Origin: Brevibacterium atlanticum
GTDB taxonomy: Bacteria > Actinomycetota > Actinomycetes > Actinomycetales > Brevibacteriaceae
DNA length: 64,000 bases
Direction: 5' to 3'
Assembly (NCBI RefSeq): GCF_011617245.1
Contig: NZ_CP050152.1
Coordinates: forward strand, 310,001 to 374,000
Under the pieces are notes generated by a model. It saw nothing but the letters and a program-made list of their open reading frames with translations. It did not search any database and was not told where the DNA came from. Shown here in pieces: positions 18,386 through 25,646 of this stretch (positions within the stretch are counted from its first letter, which is position 1; every line of letters begins with the position of its first letter). Both the position numbers and the translations under genes were made by a program.

Positions 18386-18987
18386 TGGCGACCGAGACCG
18401 ATGATCTGCGTGTGACTCGGTCGGGTCGCACCCGAGACCCGGGGCGAAAGGAGAAGATCATCCGCGCCTCGGTCTCACTCATCGCGGAGAACGGCTTTCA
18501 CGACGTCTCGATGGCAGAGATCGGTGCGGAGGCGGGGATCGTCGGCTCCGGGGTCTACCGACACTTCGAAAGCAAGTCCGCGATCCTCGTCGAGGTCTTT
18601 GAACGTGTGATCGATTCGCTGCTGGTCGATCAGAAGGAGATCCTGGACTCCGGGCAGGAGCCAGCAGACGCGTTCGCAGGACTCATCGACGGGCAGATCG
18701 ATTTCGTCGTGGGTGATCGTGCCGTGGCCCTGGTGTACCACCACGAGGTCCATAATCTGCCCGACTCTGACCGCCGACGTCTGCGCCGCAAGCAGCGGAT
18801 CTATCTGGAAGGGTGGGTCCAACTTCTGCAGGAGCAGCGGCGGACTCTGGACGACTCCAGCGCGCGAACCTTGGTGCACTGCTCGATCGGTGCGATCCAG
18901 TCGACGCTCTTCCACAATGTCGGTTTAGCGGAGGAGCAGCTTCGAGACGTCCTGCGGCGTGCTGCCATTGCCGTTCTCAACTCATGA
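18382..18987 (+). CDS. TetR/AcrR family regulator
   Basis: A 201-residue repressor-type protein with one N-terminal helix-turn-helix (residues about 28-72: SVSLIAENGFHDVSMAEIG then VGSGVYRHFESKSAIL) and a helical ligand domain. It is the last gene of the operon, overlapping the ligase stop (ATGATG; 18385 is an alternative start). In the Atu and fatty-acid systems a TetR protein releases the operon promoter when it binds an acyl-CoA intermediate. The boxes S1-S4 have the size and symmetry of TetR operators, so autoregulation of the whole 8584-18987 unit plus the divergent genes is a reasonable inference. Confidence 0.9.
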   Translation: MMATETDDLRVTRSGRTRDPGRKEKIIRASVSLIAENGFHDVSMAEIGAEAGIVGSGVYRHFESKSAILVEVFERVIDSLLVDQKEILDSGQEPADAFAGLIDGQIDFVVGDRAVALVYHHEVHNLPDSDRRRLRRKQRIYLEGWVQLLQEQRRTLDDSSARTLVHCSIGAIQSTLFHNVGLAEEQLRDVLRRAAIAVLNS

Positions 18988-19298
18988 ATTCGCCCATCGT
19001 CCCTGTCATCGGATGCGACGTCGGGTAGGCAGTCGTGACAAAGGGTCCTGCTGGCGAGGTCGAAACGACGGCAGGGGGAGCCCGAAGCGGCAATACGATA
19101 CCCCCGGAGTGAGATCGGAGTCGTGGGCGACTCTGCTTGATCTCCGCAGCCGGGGGTACGTTGGGGATATACCAGGTACTGACGTCGAGGGGTGGTCGAC
19201 GGGCCCCTGCAAAGAGGCCGGGTATACCATTGAACTACCGTTTTGTTGACTATGCAACAAAAGTGTGGCAGGACACATCGACGAGCGAAGGCGGACCG
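18988..19298. other. Intergenic region with MarR operator
   Basis: This 311-base gap between TetR and MarR genes holds the 22-base palindrome at 19241-19262. I see no convincing tRNA or other gene here. Two similar short stretches (GGGATATACC and GGGTATACC near 19166 and 19220) could belong to promoters but are not well supported. Confidence 0.4.
19241..19262. promoter_or_regulatory. MarR operator candidate
   Basis: Perfect inverted repeat TTTTGTTG-N6-CAACAAAA, 37 bases before the MarR start. Length, symmetry and position are those of MarR-family autoregulatory operators; TTGACT inside it could be a -35 element. The AT-rich arms stand out in this GC-rich DNA. Confidence 0.65.
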
Positions 19299-19760
19299 AT
19301 GGATAAGACGACTCCGGTGAGCAGCATGATCAGGCAGAATGGGCCGATCAAGATCGCGGCGTGGCGTCTGATGATGGAGAAGTACCAGGATTTCCTGACG
19401 AGGTTCGAACACGAGTTCCGGACCCGGCACGGACTGACCGTCAATGAGTTCGATGTTCTCATCAATGCCCGGCCCGAGTCCCAGGTGCGACACCGCGACC
19501 TGCTGCGCAGCCTGGTGATCAGCCGCAGTGCGCTCAGTCGGCTGCTCGGCAAGCTCGAGGAGCGGGGGTTGGTGACCCAGGAGCCCGACCCGGAGGATCA
19601 GCGCGGAGTGCTCGTGGCGCTGACCGAAGAAGGGCGGCGGCTGTGCGACGAGGCGGCCGGAACGAATGCGGAGATCATCCTCGCCGGATTCGCGGGGCTC
19701 ACCGACCCCGAGGCCGACGAGATCTTCGAACTCGTGTCGAAGATCTGCCCGGTCGAATAA
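19299..19760 (+). CDS. MarR family regulator
   Basis: A 153-residue winged-helix regulator. The recognition region reads LLRSLVISRSALSRLLGKLEERGLV (about residues 68-92), followed by the wing with the conserved DPEDQRG pattern. MarR proteins usually repress themselves and neighbours and respond to phenolics, oxidants or antibiotics. ATG 19299 is preferred over the long upstream extension because the latter would be translated across the palindrome and because GAAGGCGG precedes it. The pirin-like gene follows after 61 bases and is the likely co-regulated partner. Confidence 0.88.
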   Translation: MDKTTPVSSMIRQNGPIKIAAWRLMMEKYQDFLTRFEHEFRTRHGLTVNEFDVLINARPESQVRHRDLLRSLVISRSALSRLLGKLEERGLVTQEPDPEDQRGVLVALTEEGRRLCDEAAGTNAEIILAGFAGLTDPEADEIFELVSKICPVE

Positions 19761-19821
19761 GGGGGTACTCCCCGGGGCACTGACCCTCCCCGCCCACTGC
19801 GAAGAGGGCTACGATGTGGCC

Positions 19822-20865
19822 ATGAGCAACGTCGACACCCGCCCCGATCAAGTCGTCTGCAAGGCCGGGGGCCTGCCCGGTTCGGCGTGTGACCAGCAGG
19901 GACGCTCTCCGGTCGAGATCATCACTTCCCGTGAGGTTCCGCTGGGCGGGCCGCGGGCGATGATCGTGCGCCGCACCCTGCCGCAGCGGCAGCGCTCGCT
20001 CATCGGGCCCTGGTGCTTCGTCGACCACTACGGTCCCGCCGACGTCTCGGTCACCGGCGGCATGGACGTCGCCCCGCACCCGCACACCGGGCTGCAGACC
20101 GTGAGTTGGCTGTTCGAAGGCGCCATCCAGCACATCGATTCCGGCGGCAACGCCGGCCTCGTCCTGCCCGGCGAGGTCAACCTCATGACTGCCGGGGCGG
20201 GCATCTGCCACTCCGAAGTCTCGACCGAGGAGACCACGACCCTCCACGGCGTCCAGCTCTGGCTGGCCCTGCCCGAGGCCACCCGCCACCAGCCCGAACG
20301 CGAATTCGAGCACTTCGAACCCACCCCGGTGCGCTTCGACGGCGGCGAGATGCTCGTCTTCCTTGGCAAGCTCTGGGGAACGGAATCTCCTGTGCACACG
20401 CATACGCCTCTGCTCGGCGCCGAGATCCGCCTGGCACCCGGGGCGAGCATCGATCTGCCCGTGAACCCGGGATTCGAGCACGGCCTCCTCGTCGACTCCG
20501 GCGATATCGCGCTCGAGAACGTGGACCTGCCCGTCGCCGCGGTCGGCTACACAGGCACCGGCATCGAGGAGCTGCGCATCGCCAATCGCAGCGACGAACC
20601 CGCCCGGCTCATCCTCCTCGGCGGGGAACCGTTCCCCGAAGAGATCGTCATGTGGTGGAACTTCGTGGGCCGCACCCATGAGGAGATCGCGGCCTACCGC
20701 GAGGAATGGCAGGCCGAAGGCGACCGCTTCGGAGTCGTCGACGGCTACATCGGCAAGGGCGGGCCCGGTCGCAATGCCGATGGCATGGGAAGGCTTCCCG
20801 CGCCGAGGCTGCCCGACGTCACGATCAGACCGCGGAAGAATCCGCCGCCTCGGGTTCAGAAATAA
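19822..20865 (+). CDS. Pirin family protein
   Basis: A 347-residue bicupin of the pirin family, iron-binding proteins with regulatory or quercetinase activity. The N-terminal cupin has the expected metal residues: HPHTGLQTVSWLFEG with the His pair near residue 87 and the later MTAGAGICHSEVS with His and Glu near residue 130. The C-terminal cupin begins around PVHTHTPLLGAEIRL. ATG 19822 begins MSNVDTRPDQVV. It probably shares a transcript with the MarR gene. The last 60 residues resemble the C-terminal helix region typical of YhhW/pirin relatives (GRTHEEIAAYREEWQ). Physiological substrate unknown. Confidence 0.9.
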   Translation: MSNVDTRPDQVVCKAGGLPGSACDQQGRSPVEIITSREVPLGGPRAMIVRRTLPQRQRSLIGPWCFVDHYGPADVSVTGGMDVAPHPHTGLQTVSWLFEGAIQHIDSGGNAGLVLPGEVNLMTAGAGICHSEVSTEETTTLHGVQLWLALPEATRHQPEREFEHFEPTPVRFDGGEMLVFLGKLWGTESPVHTHTPLLGAEIRLAPGASIDLPVNPGFEHGLLVDSGDIALENVDLPVAAVGYTGTGIEELRIANRSDEPARLILLGGEPFPEEIVMWWNFVGRTHEEIAAYREEWQAEGDRFGVVDGYIGKGGPGRNADGMGRLPAPRLPDVTIRPRKNPPPRVQK

Positions 20866-20877
20866 GGAGATTCAGAC

Positions 20878-20985
20878 ATGGTGAAGGCATTCGAGGACAA
20901 GACCGGTGATGACTATGCCGCGCAGGGCGGCAAGTACCGCAACGCCACCGGCGCCGACATCGACATCGTGAAAAGCCAGGCGTGA
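20878..20985 (+). CDS. Small ORF, 35 residues
   Basis: ATG 20878 follows AAGGAG by 7 bases, directly after the pirin gene (12-base gap), and encodes a 35-residue polar peptide starting MVKAFEDKTGDDYAAQGG and ending VKSQA. I do not recognise a family. It has no signal peptide or membrane segment. Good translation signals and position argue for expression with pirin; the shortness also allows a decayed gene. Confidence 0.45.
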   Translation: MVKAFEDKTGDDYAAQGGKYRNATGADIDIVKSQA

Positions 20986-21059
20986 GCGGGACGATGAGCA
21001 ACGCGAGTCGTCCCTTCATCGACAAGATCCACCCGGTGTTCGGAGTCCAGCAGGACTAG
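20982..21059 (+). CDS. Small ORF, 25 residues
   Basis: GTG 20982 overlaps the previous stop (GTGA) and encodes 25 residues ending RPFIDKIHPVFGVQQD; ATG 20994 is an alternative. The stop overlaps the stop of the convergent arr gene by 4 bases. With the preceding ORF it may be the residue of one decayed gene. No family recognised. Confidence 0.3.
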   Translation: MSGTMSNASRPFIDKIHPVFGVQQD

Positions 21060-21487
21060 TTGAGGATCTGCTTGTCGTCGTCCTCACGGATCGCGGCGAG
21101 CCGCTCCCTCCACATCTGCAGGTCCTGCGGGCTCAGCCGTTTCCAGTCCTCGACCTCGCGGATGATGCGCAGCGGTTCGGCGCTCCGGTACGAGCGGGTG
21201 GGGTTGCCCGGGAACTTCTTGTCGGTGACGTTCGGGTCGTCCACGAACTCACCGAGCGGTTCGACCTCGTAGACGTGCGGTTCTCCCCGGGGACTGTCGG
21301 CGTCGGGGCCGAGCGCGGCGACCTCGGCGGCGAGCCCGGCGCCGTCGACGATGGAGGTGAAGTAGATGTGATTCATCGTCACCTCGGGTCGGTAGTTCGA
21401 GACATACCCAGCGGTGAGCAGCTGCCCGGGTTCGAGCGCTGCGCGGGTGCCGTGGAAGAAGGGGCCCTCATCGAGTGCTTCGGTCAT
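21056..21487 (-). CDS. arr: NAD(+)--rifampin ADP-ribosyltransferase
   Basis: A 143-residue protein with the full Arr signature: FFHGTRAALEPGQLL at the start, SNYRPEVTMNHIYFTS in the NAD-binding region, and the very conserved DDPNVTDKKFPGNPTRSYR followed by EPLRIIREVEDW. Arr enzymes transfer ADP-ribose from NAD to the 23-hydroxyl of rifamycins and so give chromosomal rifampin resistance in several actinobacteria. Its length equals that of the mycobacterial enzyme. It is a single gene, convergent with the pirin group, and no mobile element flanks it, so it looks chromosomal and resident. Activity on rifampin is expected from the family, not shown here. Confidence 0.95.
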   Translation of the reverse strand: MTEALDEGPFFHGTRAALEPGQLLTAGYVSNYRPEVTMNHIYFTSIVDGAGLAAEVAALGPDADSPRGEPHVYEVEPLGEFVDDPNVTDKKFPGNPTRSYRSAEPLRIIREVEDWKRLSPQDLQMWRERLAAIREDDDKQILN

Positions 21488-21616
21488 GGCGTCGAATATA
21501 CGCTCGAAGACTGGGGAACGGCTTCAGAATCGGCGAATGGAATGGGTCTTGAGAGGATGATGAGATCCTGCGGTAACGGTGTGATGAGACTTGGGCAGAT
21601 CGAGAACGCGCCGCCT

Positions 21617-21646
21617 TTGACCTCGGGAAACATCCCTGATTAAATC
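21617..21646 (+). promoter_or_regulatory. Candidate promoter of the small peptide gene
   Basis: TTGACC (21617-21622) and TAAATC (21641-21646) are separated by 18 bases in an AT-richer pocket. A small hairpin CTTCAC-N6-GTGAAG (21654-21671) lies between it and the ribosome site of the peptide ORF. Confidence 0.35.
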
Positions 21647-21692
21647 AAGGTGTCTTCACAAAAATGTGAAGGAACCCAACGAAAGGCAGATC

Positions 21693-21755
21693 ATGATCAA
21701 CCTTGACCTCACCGAGCTCCTCAACGCTATCCTCGGAGCTCTGGGCCTCGCCTGA
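21693..21755 (+). CDS. Small amphipathic peptide ORF, 20 residues
   Basis: ATG 21693 follows GAAAGG with good spacing and encodes MINLDLTELLNAILGALGLA, an almost entirely helical, amphipathic sequence. A candidate promoter precedes it and a 15-bp hairpin follows 36 bases after the stop, so it looks like a free-standing transcription unit. I do not recognise a family. Possibilities are a secreted or membrane-active peptide, a small regulatory membrane peptide, or a leader for the Nramp-like gene. It lacks the runs of one amino acid expected of a classical attenuation leader. Confidence 0.45.
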   Translation: MINLDLTELLNAILGALGLA

Positions 21756-21791
21756 TCCGATTGCGGATCCACGCGACGGCGATCGTCGCAT

Positions 21792-21825
21792 CGAAGGCTT
21801 CTTCTCGTGAGAGAAGGAGCCTTCG
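21792..21825 (+). terminator. Strong hairpin, likely terminator
   Basis: Arms CGAAGGCTTCTTCTC and GAGAAGGAGCCTTCG pair over 15 positions with one G-T pair and a GTGA tetraloop. No T-run follows, as is common for actinobacterial terminators. Confidence 0.55.
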
Positions 21826-22016
21826 CCGTATCACCGGGCGGCGGATTCGTCCTGAACCGGGCGGCTGATCTGATGGTCTCGGACCTTCTCGACGGCACCG
21901 AACGGTTCAGCTGATGAGACTCCCTGCGTGACAGCTGAGGGTCTCGGGCAGACTTGTGTGCGGACGACGCCGGTGCTGTCGTCGACGAACACCTGCGAAG
22001 GAGCCGCACCCCACTC

Positions 22017-23327
22017 ATGTCCGCCGAAACGACACCGCAGTCCAGCCCAGGCATCACCTCGGCGCCGTCATCCCTGACCGGCCGCCTGCGGCTCATCGGA
22101 CCCGGCATCGTGCTCGCGCTCGCCAGCGTCGGTGCTTCGGACATGATCACGACGATGAACTCCGGCGCCGAGTACGGACTCGCGCTCATCTGGGTCTTCA
22201 CAGTGGGCATCGTGCTCAAATTCGTGCTCTCCGAGGCGGTCTCTCGGCTGCAGATGAGCGGGGACCGGTCGCTGCTGTCCCACCTCACCGGCTTCGGCGG
22301 GCGGACGTTCCCGGTACTCTTCCTCATCGCCGAACTGCTCGTCGGGCTCTTCTTCGGCGCCGGCGTCATCGCGGTGACGACGAACATCCTCCAAGCGATC
22401 TTCCCGGTGCTACCGTTCTGGCCGACGGCCGTCGTCGTCCTGCTCTCTGCCTCGGTGCTGGTGGGCATCGGCCGCTACGGCATCGTCGAAAAGGCGATGA
22501 TGGGCTTCGGGATCATCATGTTCTTCGGCATCATCGCCCTCGCGATCTCCGTCTTCCAAGGTGACGGCGCCCAGGCAGTCGCCACCGAGACCGTAGTCCC
22601 GACCTTCCCGAACGCCTCGATCATCACGGTGATGTCGCTCATCGGCGGGGTCGGCGGGGCGACCGGCATCCTCGCGTACTCGTTCTGGATCCGGGAAAAA
22701 GCCTGGCGCACGCCGGACTGGAAGCCCGTCGTCCGCCTGGACCTCGTCATCAGCTACGGGCTCGTCTTCGTCTTCGCCGTGGCGATGAGCGCCGTCGGTG
22801 CCTTCATCCTCTACGGGCAGGGCTTCACGATCGCAGACAACGACTCGCTGTTCGCGATCGCCGACAGCCTGGTCAGCCGCATCGGTGACGTCGGGCGGCT
22901 GGTCTTCCTCATCAGCTTCCTCGCCGTGGTGTACACAAGCGTGCTCGGCGGATTCTCCGGCATCGCCTACGTCACCGCGGACTGCCTGCGAGTGCTCAGG
23001 CGGTACCCGCACCAGGACGAGGCGCGCTTCGACATGTCGGCGAAGTCGATCGAGTTCCGTGGGGCGCTGGTCTACCTATCCGTGGCGACGCTGGTGATCA
23101 TGGGGTTCGGCCAGCCCGTCACCCTCGTCCTCGTCTATGCAGCGATCAGTGCCTTCATCCTGCCGGTGCTCGCGCTGGCCCTGCTCGTCATTCTCAACCG
23201 CAGCTCCGTGCCGACCGGACTGCGCAACACGTGGTGGTCGAACACGCTGCTGACCGTGTGCCTCGTGCTCTTCGGATTCCTCGCCGCACTTCAGGTCAAA
23301 GAGTCAGCGATGGGGTTCATCGGGTGA
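22017..23327 (+). CDS. Nramp family-like transporter with altered metal site
   Basis: A 436-residue membrane protein with about 11 helices and the Nramp (SLC11) fold: N-terminal RLRLIGPGIVLALASV, the SGAEYGLALIWVF segment and GRYGIVEKAMMGFG. The two metal-binding stretches are not canonical. In helix 1 the usual DPGN is replaced by GASD, and in helix 6 the usual MPH is replaced by GIL in GGATGILAYSF. The transported ion is therefore unlikely to be handled like manganese or iron in classic MntH; related Nramp clades with changed sites carry other substrates. ATG 22017 begins the usual N terminus; GAAGGAG is 12-13 bases upstream, and an upstream GTG at 21954 is possible. Confidence 0.85.
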   Translation: MSAETTPQSSPGITSAPSSLTGRLRLIGPGIVLALASVGASDMITTMNSGAEYGLALIWVFTVGIVLKFVLSEAVSRLQMSGDRSLLSHLTGFGGRTFPVLFLIAELLVGLFFGAGVIAVTTNILQAIFPVLPFWPTAVVVLLSASVLVGIGRYGIVEKAMMGFGIIMFFGIIALAISVFQGDGAQAVATETVVPTFPNASIITVMSLIGGVGGATGILAYSFWIREKAWRTPDWKPVVRLDLVISYGLVFVFAVAMSAVGAFILYGQGFTIADNDSLFAIADSLVSRIGDVGRLVFLISFLAVVYTSVLGGFSGIAYVTADCLRVLRRYPHQDEARFDMSAKSIEFRGALVYLSVATLVIMGFGQPVTLVLVYAAISAFILPVLALALLVILNRSSVPTGLRNTWWSNTLLTVCLVLFGFLAALQVKESAMGFIG

Positions 23328-23356
23328 CATTCCCCGGCGCGAATGGCCAGTGCTTG

Positions 23357-23854
23357 TCACTCATCCAGGTTCTTGAAATACCTGGCTACAGGCCAACGTT
23401 CGAAACCAATTGACTCATAAGCCGACCGAGCCGGAGCATGACCGCGATCGTCACCGGTCTCGACCATGACCATGTTCATGCCTGCGCGGCGGATGCGGTC
23501 GAACGAGCGCCGGAGGAGCGCGTTGCCGATGCCCTGCCGTTGGTAACGCGGATCGACTGCGAGCACATAGACCTCGCCCATGCGATCCTCCGAATGCAGC
23601 CGAGTGCACACCCATCCCGCAGGTGCTTCGGCAACCAGGGCAACGTCGATCTGATGCGGTTCCTCGTCAAGCGTCTTGGCGAGGTCGTGGAACTGACGTT
23701 CCCGCCAACCCTGAGGGTAGAAGGATTCGTAGACGAAGTTTGGAACGTCGGTCTCGAGCAGAGGGAAGATCGGCTCCCACGCTCGGATGGACAGGTCGAG
23801 CAGTGCCTCGCGATGAGATGTCTGGTAGGCGACGATCTGCAGCTCAGTTTCCAT
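23357..23854 (-). CDS. GNAT family N-acetyltransferase
   Basis: A 165-residue single-domain acetyltransferase. The acetyl-CoA pyrophosphate-binding motif is RYQRQGIGNALLRRS near residue 104, preceded by the beta-strand VYVLAVDP and followed by NMVMVETGDD and YESIGFERWPVARYF, a usual GNAT ending. It is convergent with the Nramp-like gene with a 29-base gap. The acceptor substrate is unknown; the late pattern GFERWP resembles GNATs annotated for amine or antibiotic acetylation, but no specific assignment is justified. Confidence 0.87.
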   Translation of the reverse strand: METELQIVAYQTSHREALLDLSIRAWEPIFPLLETDVPNFVYESFYPQGWRERQFHDLAKTLDEEPHQIDVALVAEAPAGWVCTRLHSEDRMGEVYVLAVDPRYQRQGIGNALLRRSFDRIRRAGMNMVMVETGDDRGHAPARSAYESIGFERWPVARYFKNLDE

Positions 23855-23930
23855 CGTGCCAGTGTCTCAGACAGAACGTCGGTCGAACACACCGCCGCAT
23901 AGGCGGACTCCGCTCTCACGAACTTCACCC

Positions 23931-25511
23931 TCATTGACGCTGGTCGCGGTACTCCCGCGGGGACAGGCCGTACCGGTTGCGGAAGGCACGGCTGAAGCTC
24001 CTGGCTCTCAGGTAGCCGACCCGGCGAGCGACATCGGTGGGGTGAGCCCCGGAGTCGAGCAGCTCGCGGGCCACCCCCATCCGAGCATGCAGCTGCCAGC
24101 TTGCAAGGCTCATGCCGGTCTCTGCTCGAAAGACCCGATGGACCTCGGTGGGGATGATCGTGTCGGGCGGGAGCTGCATTCGAGCGAGGTAGCTGTCCGC
24201 CACAGCCCGCGCACGCACATCGACGGGCATAGGGACGCGGCGTGCCCGATACTCGGTGAGCTGAGCTGTGAACAGGTCGAGCATGTCGCGTGCGTTGAAG
24301 TCATCCGGGCGCAGCATGGTTCGGGTCGCGACGGCCCGGTGGAGCAGGAAGTCCGTCCACTCGTCGGAGAAGCGAACCTGCAGCGGTTCGCTGATATGAA
24401 CCTCCTCGGGCCAGAGGTAGCAGACGGGCAGAGTGACTGCCCCCTCGCCGTTGCCTGCTTGATGGTCGACGCCGGCAGGGATCCACATCGCATCGCCCTG
24501 CCTGCGAAAGCGAAGGTCGGGCCCCAGGCTGAGATCACCCGTTCCCTTGAAGAGCCAGGCGAGGACATGCACATCGTTGTGATGCCAGGCGGTGCGGGTG
24601 GCCGGGACCGGTCCCGGCGCCGAGGTGGCCACCGCGGTTTCCGTCAGCCGTGCGATCGTGGCTGCCAGAACCGCGGTCCCTGTCGCCGCCTCGGTGCGCA
24701 ATTGAGAGCCGGGGGAGTGGACGGACATACGAGCGGAGTAATCGCTCGGGCTCAGCCCGTAGTGCTTGCCGAAGGCGCGAGTGAAGCCGTGACGCGAGGA
24801 GAAACCCACCCGCATCGCCGCGGTCTCAACCGCGAACCCCGAGGCGAGCAGACCGCAGGCCGTTGCAAGCCGGGTCGCGGTCCGCCACCGGTCGAATGTC
24901 CACCCGATCTCGAGGAACCCGCGCCGGATCGTCGACACACTCGATGCGGTCGCCTTCGCCCACCGATCGATGCCGTGATCGAACGCCGGATTCTCCCGCA
25001 GCTCATGCGCCACCCGTCGCGCGGCCGAGGCCCGTGGCAGAGGCGGTTCCTCACCCGGGTGTAGTGCCGTAGGGCGTTCTAACGAGCCTTCCCTGCCGGT
25101 GCCGATGAGGTCGGCAAGTCCTTCTGGCCGGTAGCCGAAGATCCCATGCCCGGTGGATCCGTGGACGAAGTGGAGGATGAGCCAGTCCTGCCACTGCGCA
25201 GGTACAGCGAAGGTCAGCGGTGCCTGTGGCTTCTCGACAGCGGCCGACGGCGGGACGAGGTAAGGGAAGGCGACGGTGCCGGCCTCGGTGGTGATCATCT
25301 CCCATTCGCCGCTCGGCATCCAGAGGCCGCCTCCGGCTGACACATGATGCACGGGGCCGTCGGCCGTATGGACGAACGCGCTGCCTGTCCGCACCCACAG
25401 GAGGAGATCGAAGTCGCGCAGCCACGCACAGTTCATCCGGCTGGCCGGGATCCGCGGGACGGTCGACGCATCGGCACCCGAGGCCGCGGCCGCCTCGGTG
25501 ATTGTCCTCAT
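23931..25511 (-). CDS. Tandem AraC-family regulator (two cupin/HTH units in one chain)
   Basis: A 526-residue protein, about twice the length of a normal AraC/XylS regulator. Unit one has a cupin-like ligand domain (residues 1-150) and a double helix-turn-helix ending in VGFSSRHGFTRAFGKHYGLSPSDY near residue 255. Unit two repeats the arrangement (cupin 290-420; ending VGYLRARSFSRAFRNRYGLSPREY near residue 520). It is divergent from the siderophore-uptake operon with an IdeR-like box between, so control of iron uptake in response to a siderophore is likely, as for YbtA-type AraC proteins. A single chain with both units could bind DNA as an intramolecular dimer. Confidence 0.88.
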   Translation of the reverse strand: MRTITEAAAASGADASTVPRIPASRMNCAWLRDFDLLLWVRTGSAFVHTADGPVHHVSAGGGLWMPSGEWEMITTEAGTVAFPYLVPPSAAVEKPQAPLTFAVPAQWQDWLILHFVHGSTGHGIFGYRPEGLADLIGTGREGSLERPTALHPGEEPPLPRASAARRVAHELRENPAFDHGIDRWAKATASSVSTIRRGFLEIGWTFDRWRTATRLATACGLLASGFAVETAAMRVGFSSRHGFTRAFGKHYGLSPSDYSARMSVHSPGSQLRTEAATGTAVLAATIARLTETAVATSAPGPVPATRTAWHHNDVHVLAWLFKGTGDLSLGPDLRFRRQGDAMWIPAGVDHQAGNGEGAVTLPVCYLWPEEVHISEPLQVRFSDEWTDFLLHRAVATRTMLRPDDFNARDMLDLFTAQLTEYRARRVPMPVDVRARAVADSYLARMQLPPDTIIPTEVHRVFRAETGMSLASWQLHARMGVARELLDSGAHPTDVARRVGYLRARSFSRAFRNRYGLSPREYRDQRQ

Positions 25512-25544
25512 AAGTGAAGTCTATGAGACTCTGCGCACCCTTGC

Positions 25545-25563
25545 GTAGGTTAGCAATACCTAA
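25545..25563. promoter_or_regulatory. IdeR/DtxR-type iron box
   Basis: GTAGGTTAGCAATACCTAA matches the 19-base IdeR/DtxR consensus TTAGGTTAGSCTAACCTAA at 15 positions by hand count. It lies between possible -35 TTGCGT (25541) and -10 TATTGG (25564) elements of the uptake operon, so iron-loaded repressor would block transcription; it may also act on the divergent AraC gene. Confidence 0.75.
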
Positions 25564-25646
25564 TATTGGGGATCGGTGTCGCCTGGGTGCGGCGCCCGGC
25601 CCCCGGACAAGGAGAGGCGAGAGACCAGAGCAATGAGGAGACACTC

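Larger units (their letters stand above)
21488..22016. other. Long intergenic region with peptide gene and hairpin
   Basis: This 529-base stretch holds a possible promoter (21617-21646), a 20-residue peptide ORF (21693-21755) and a strong hairpin (21792-21825). The last 190 bases before the Nramp-like gene show only a GAAGGAG (about 21999) and no clear promoter. Confidence 0.5.
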
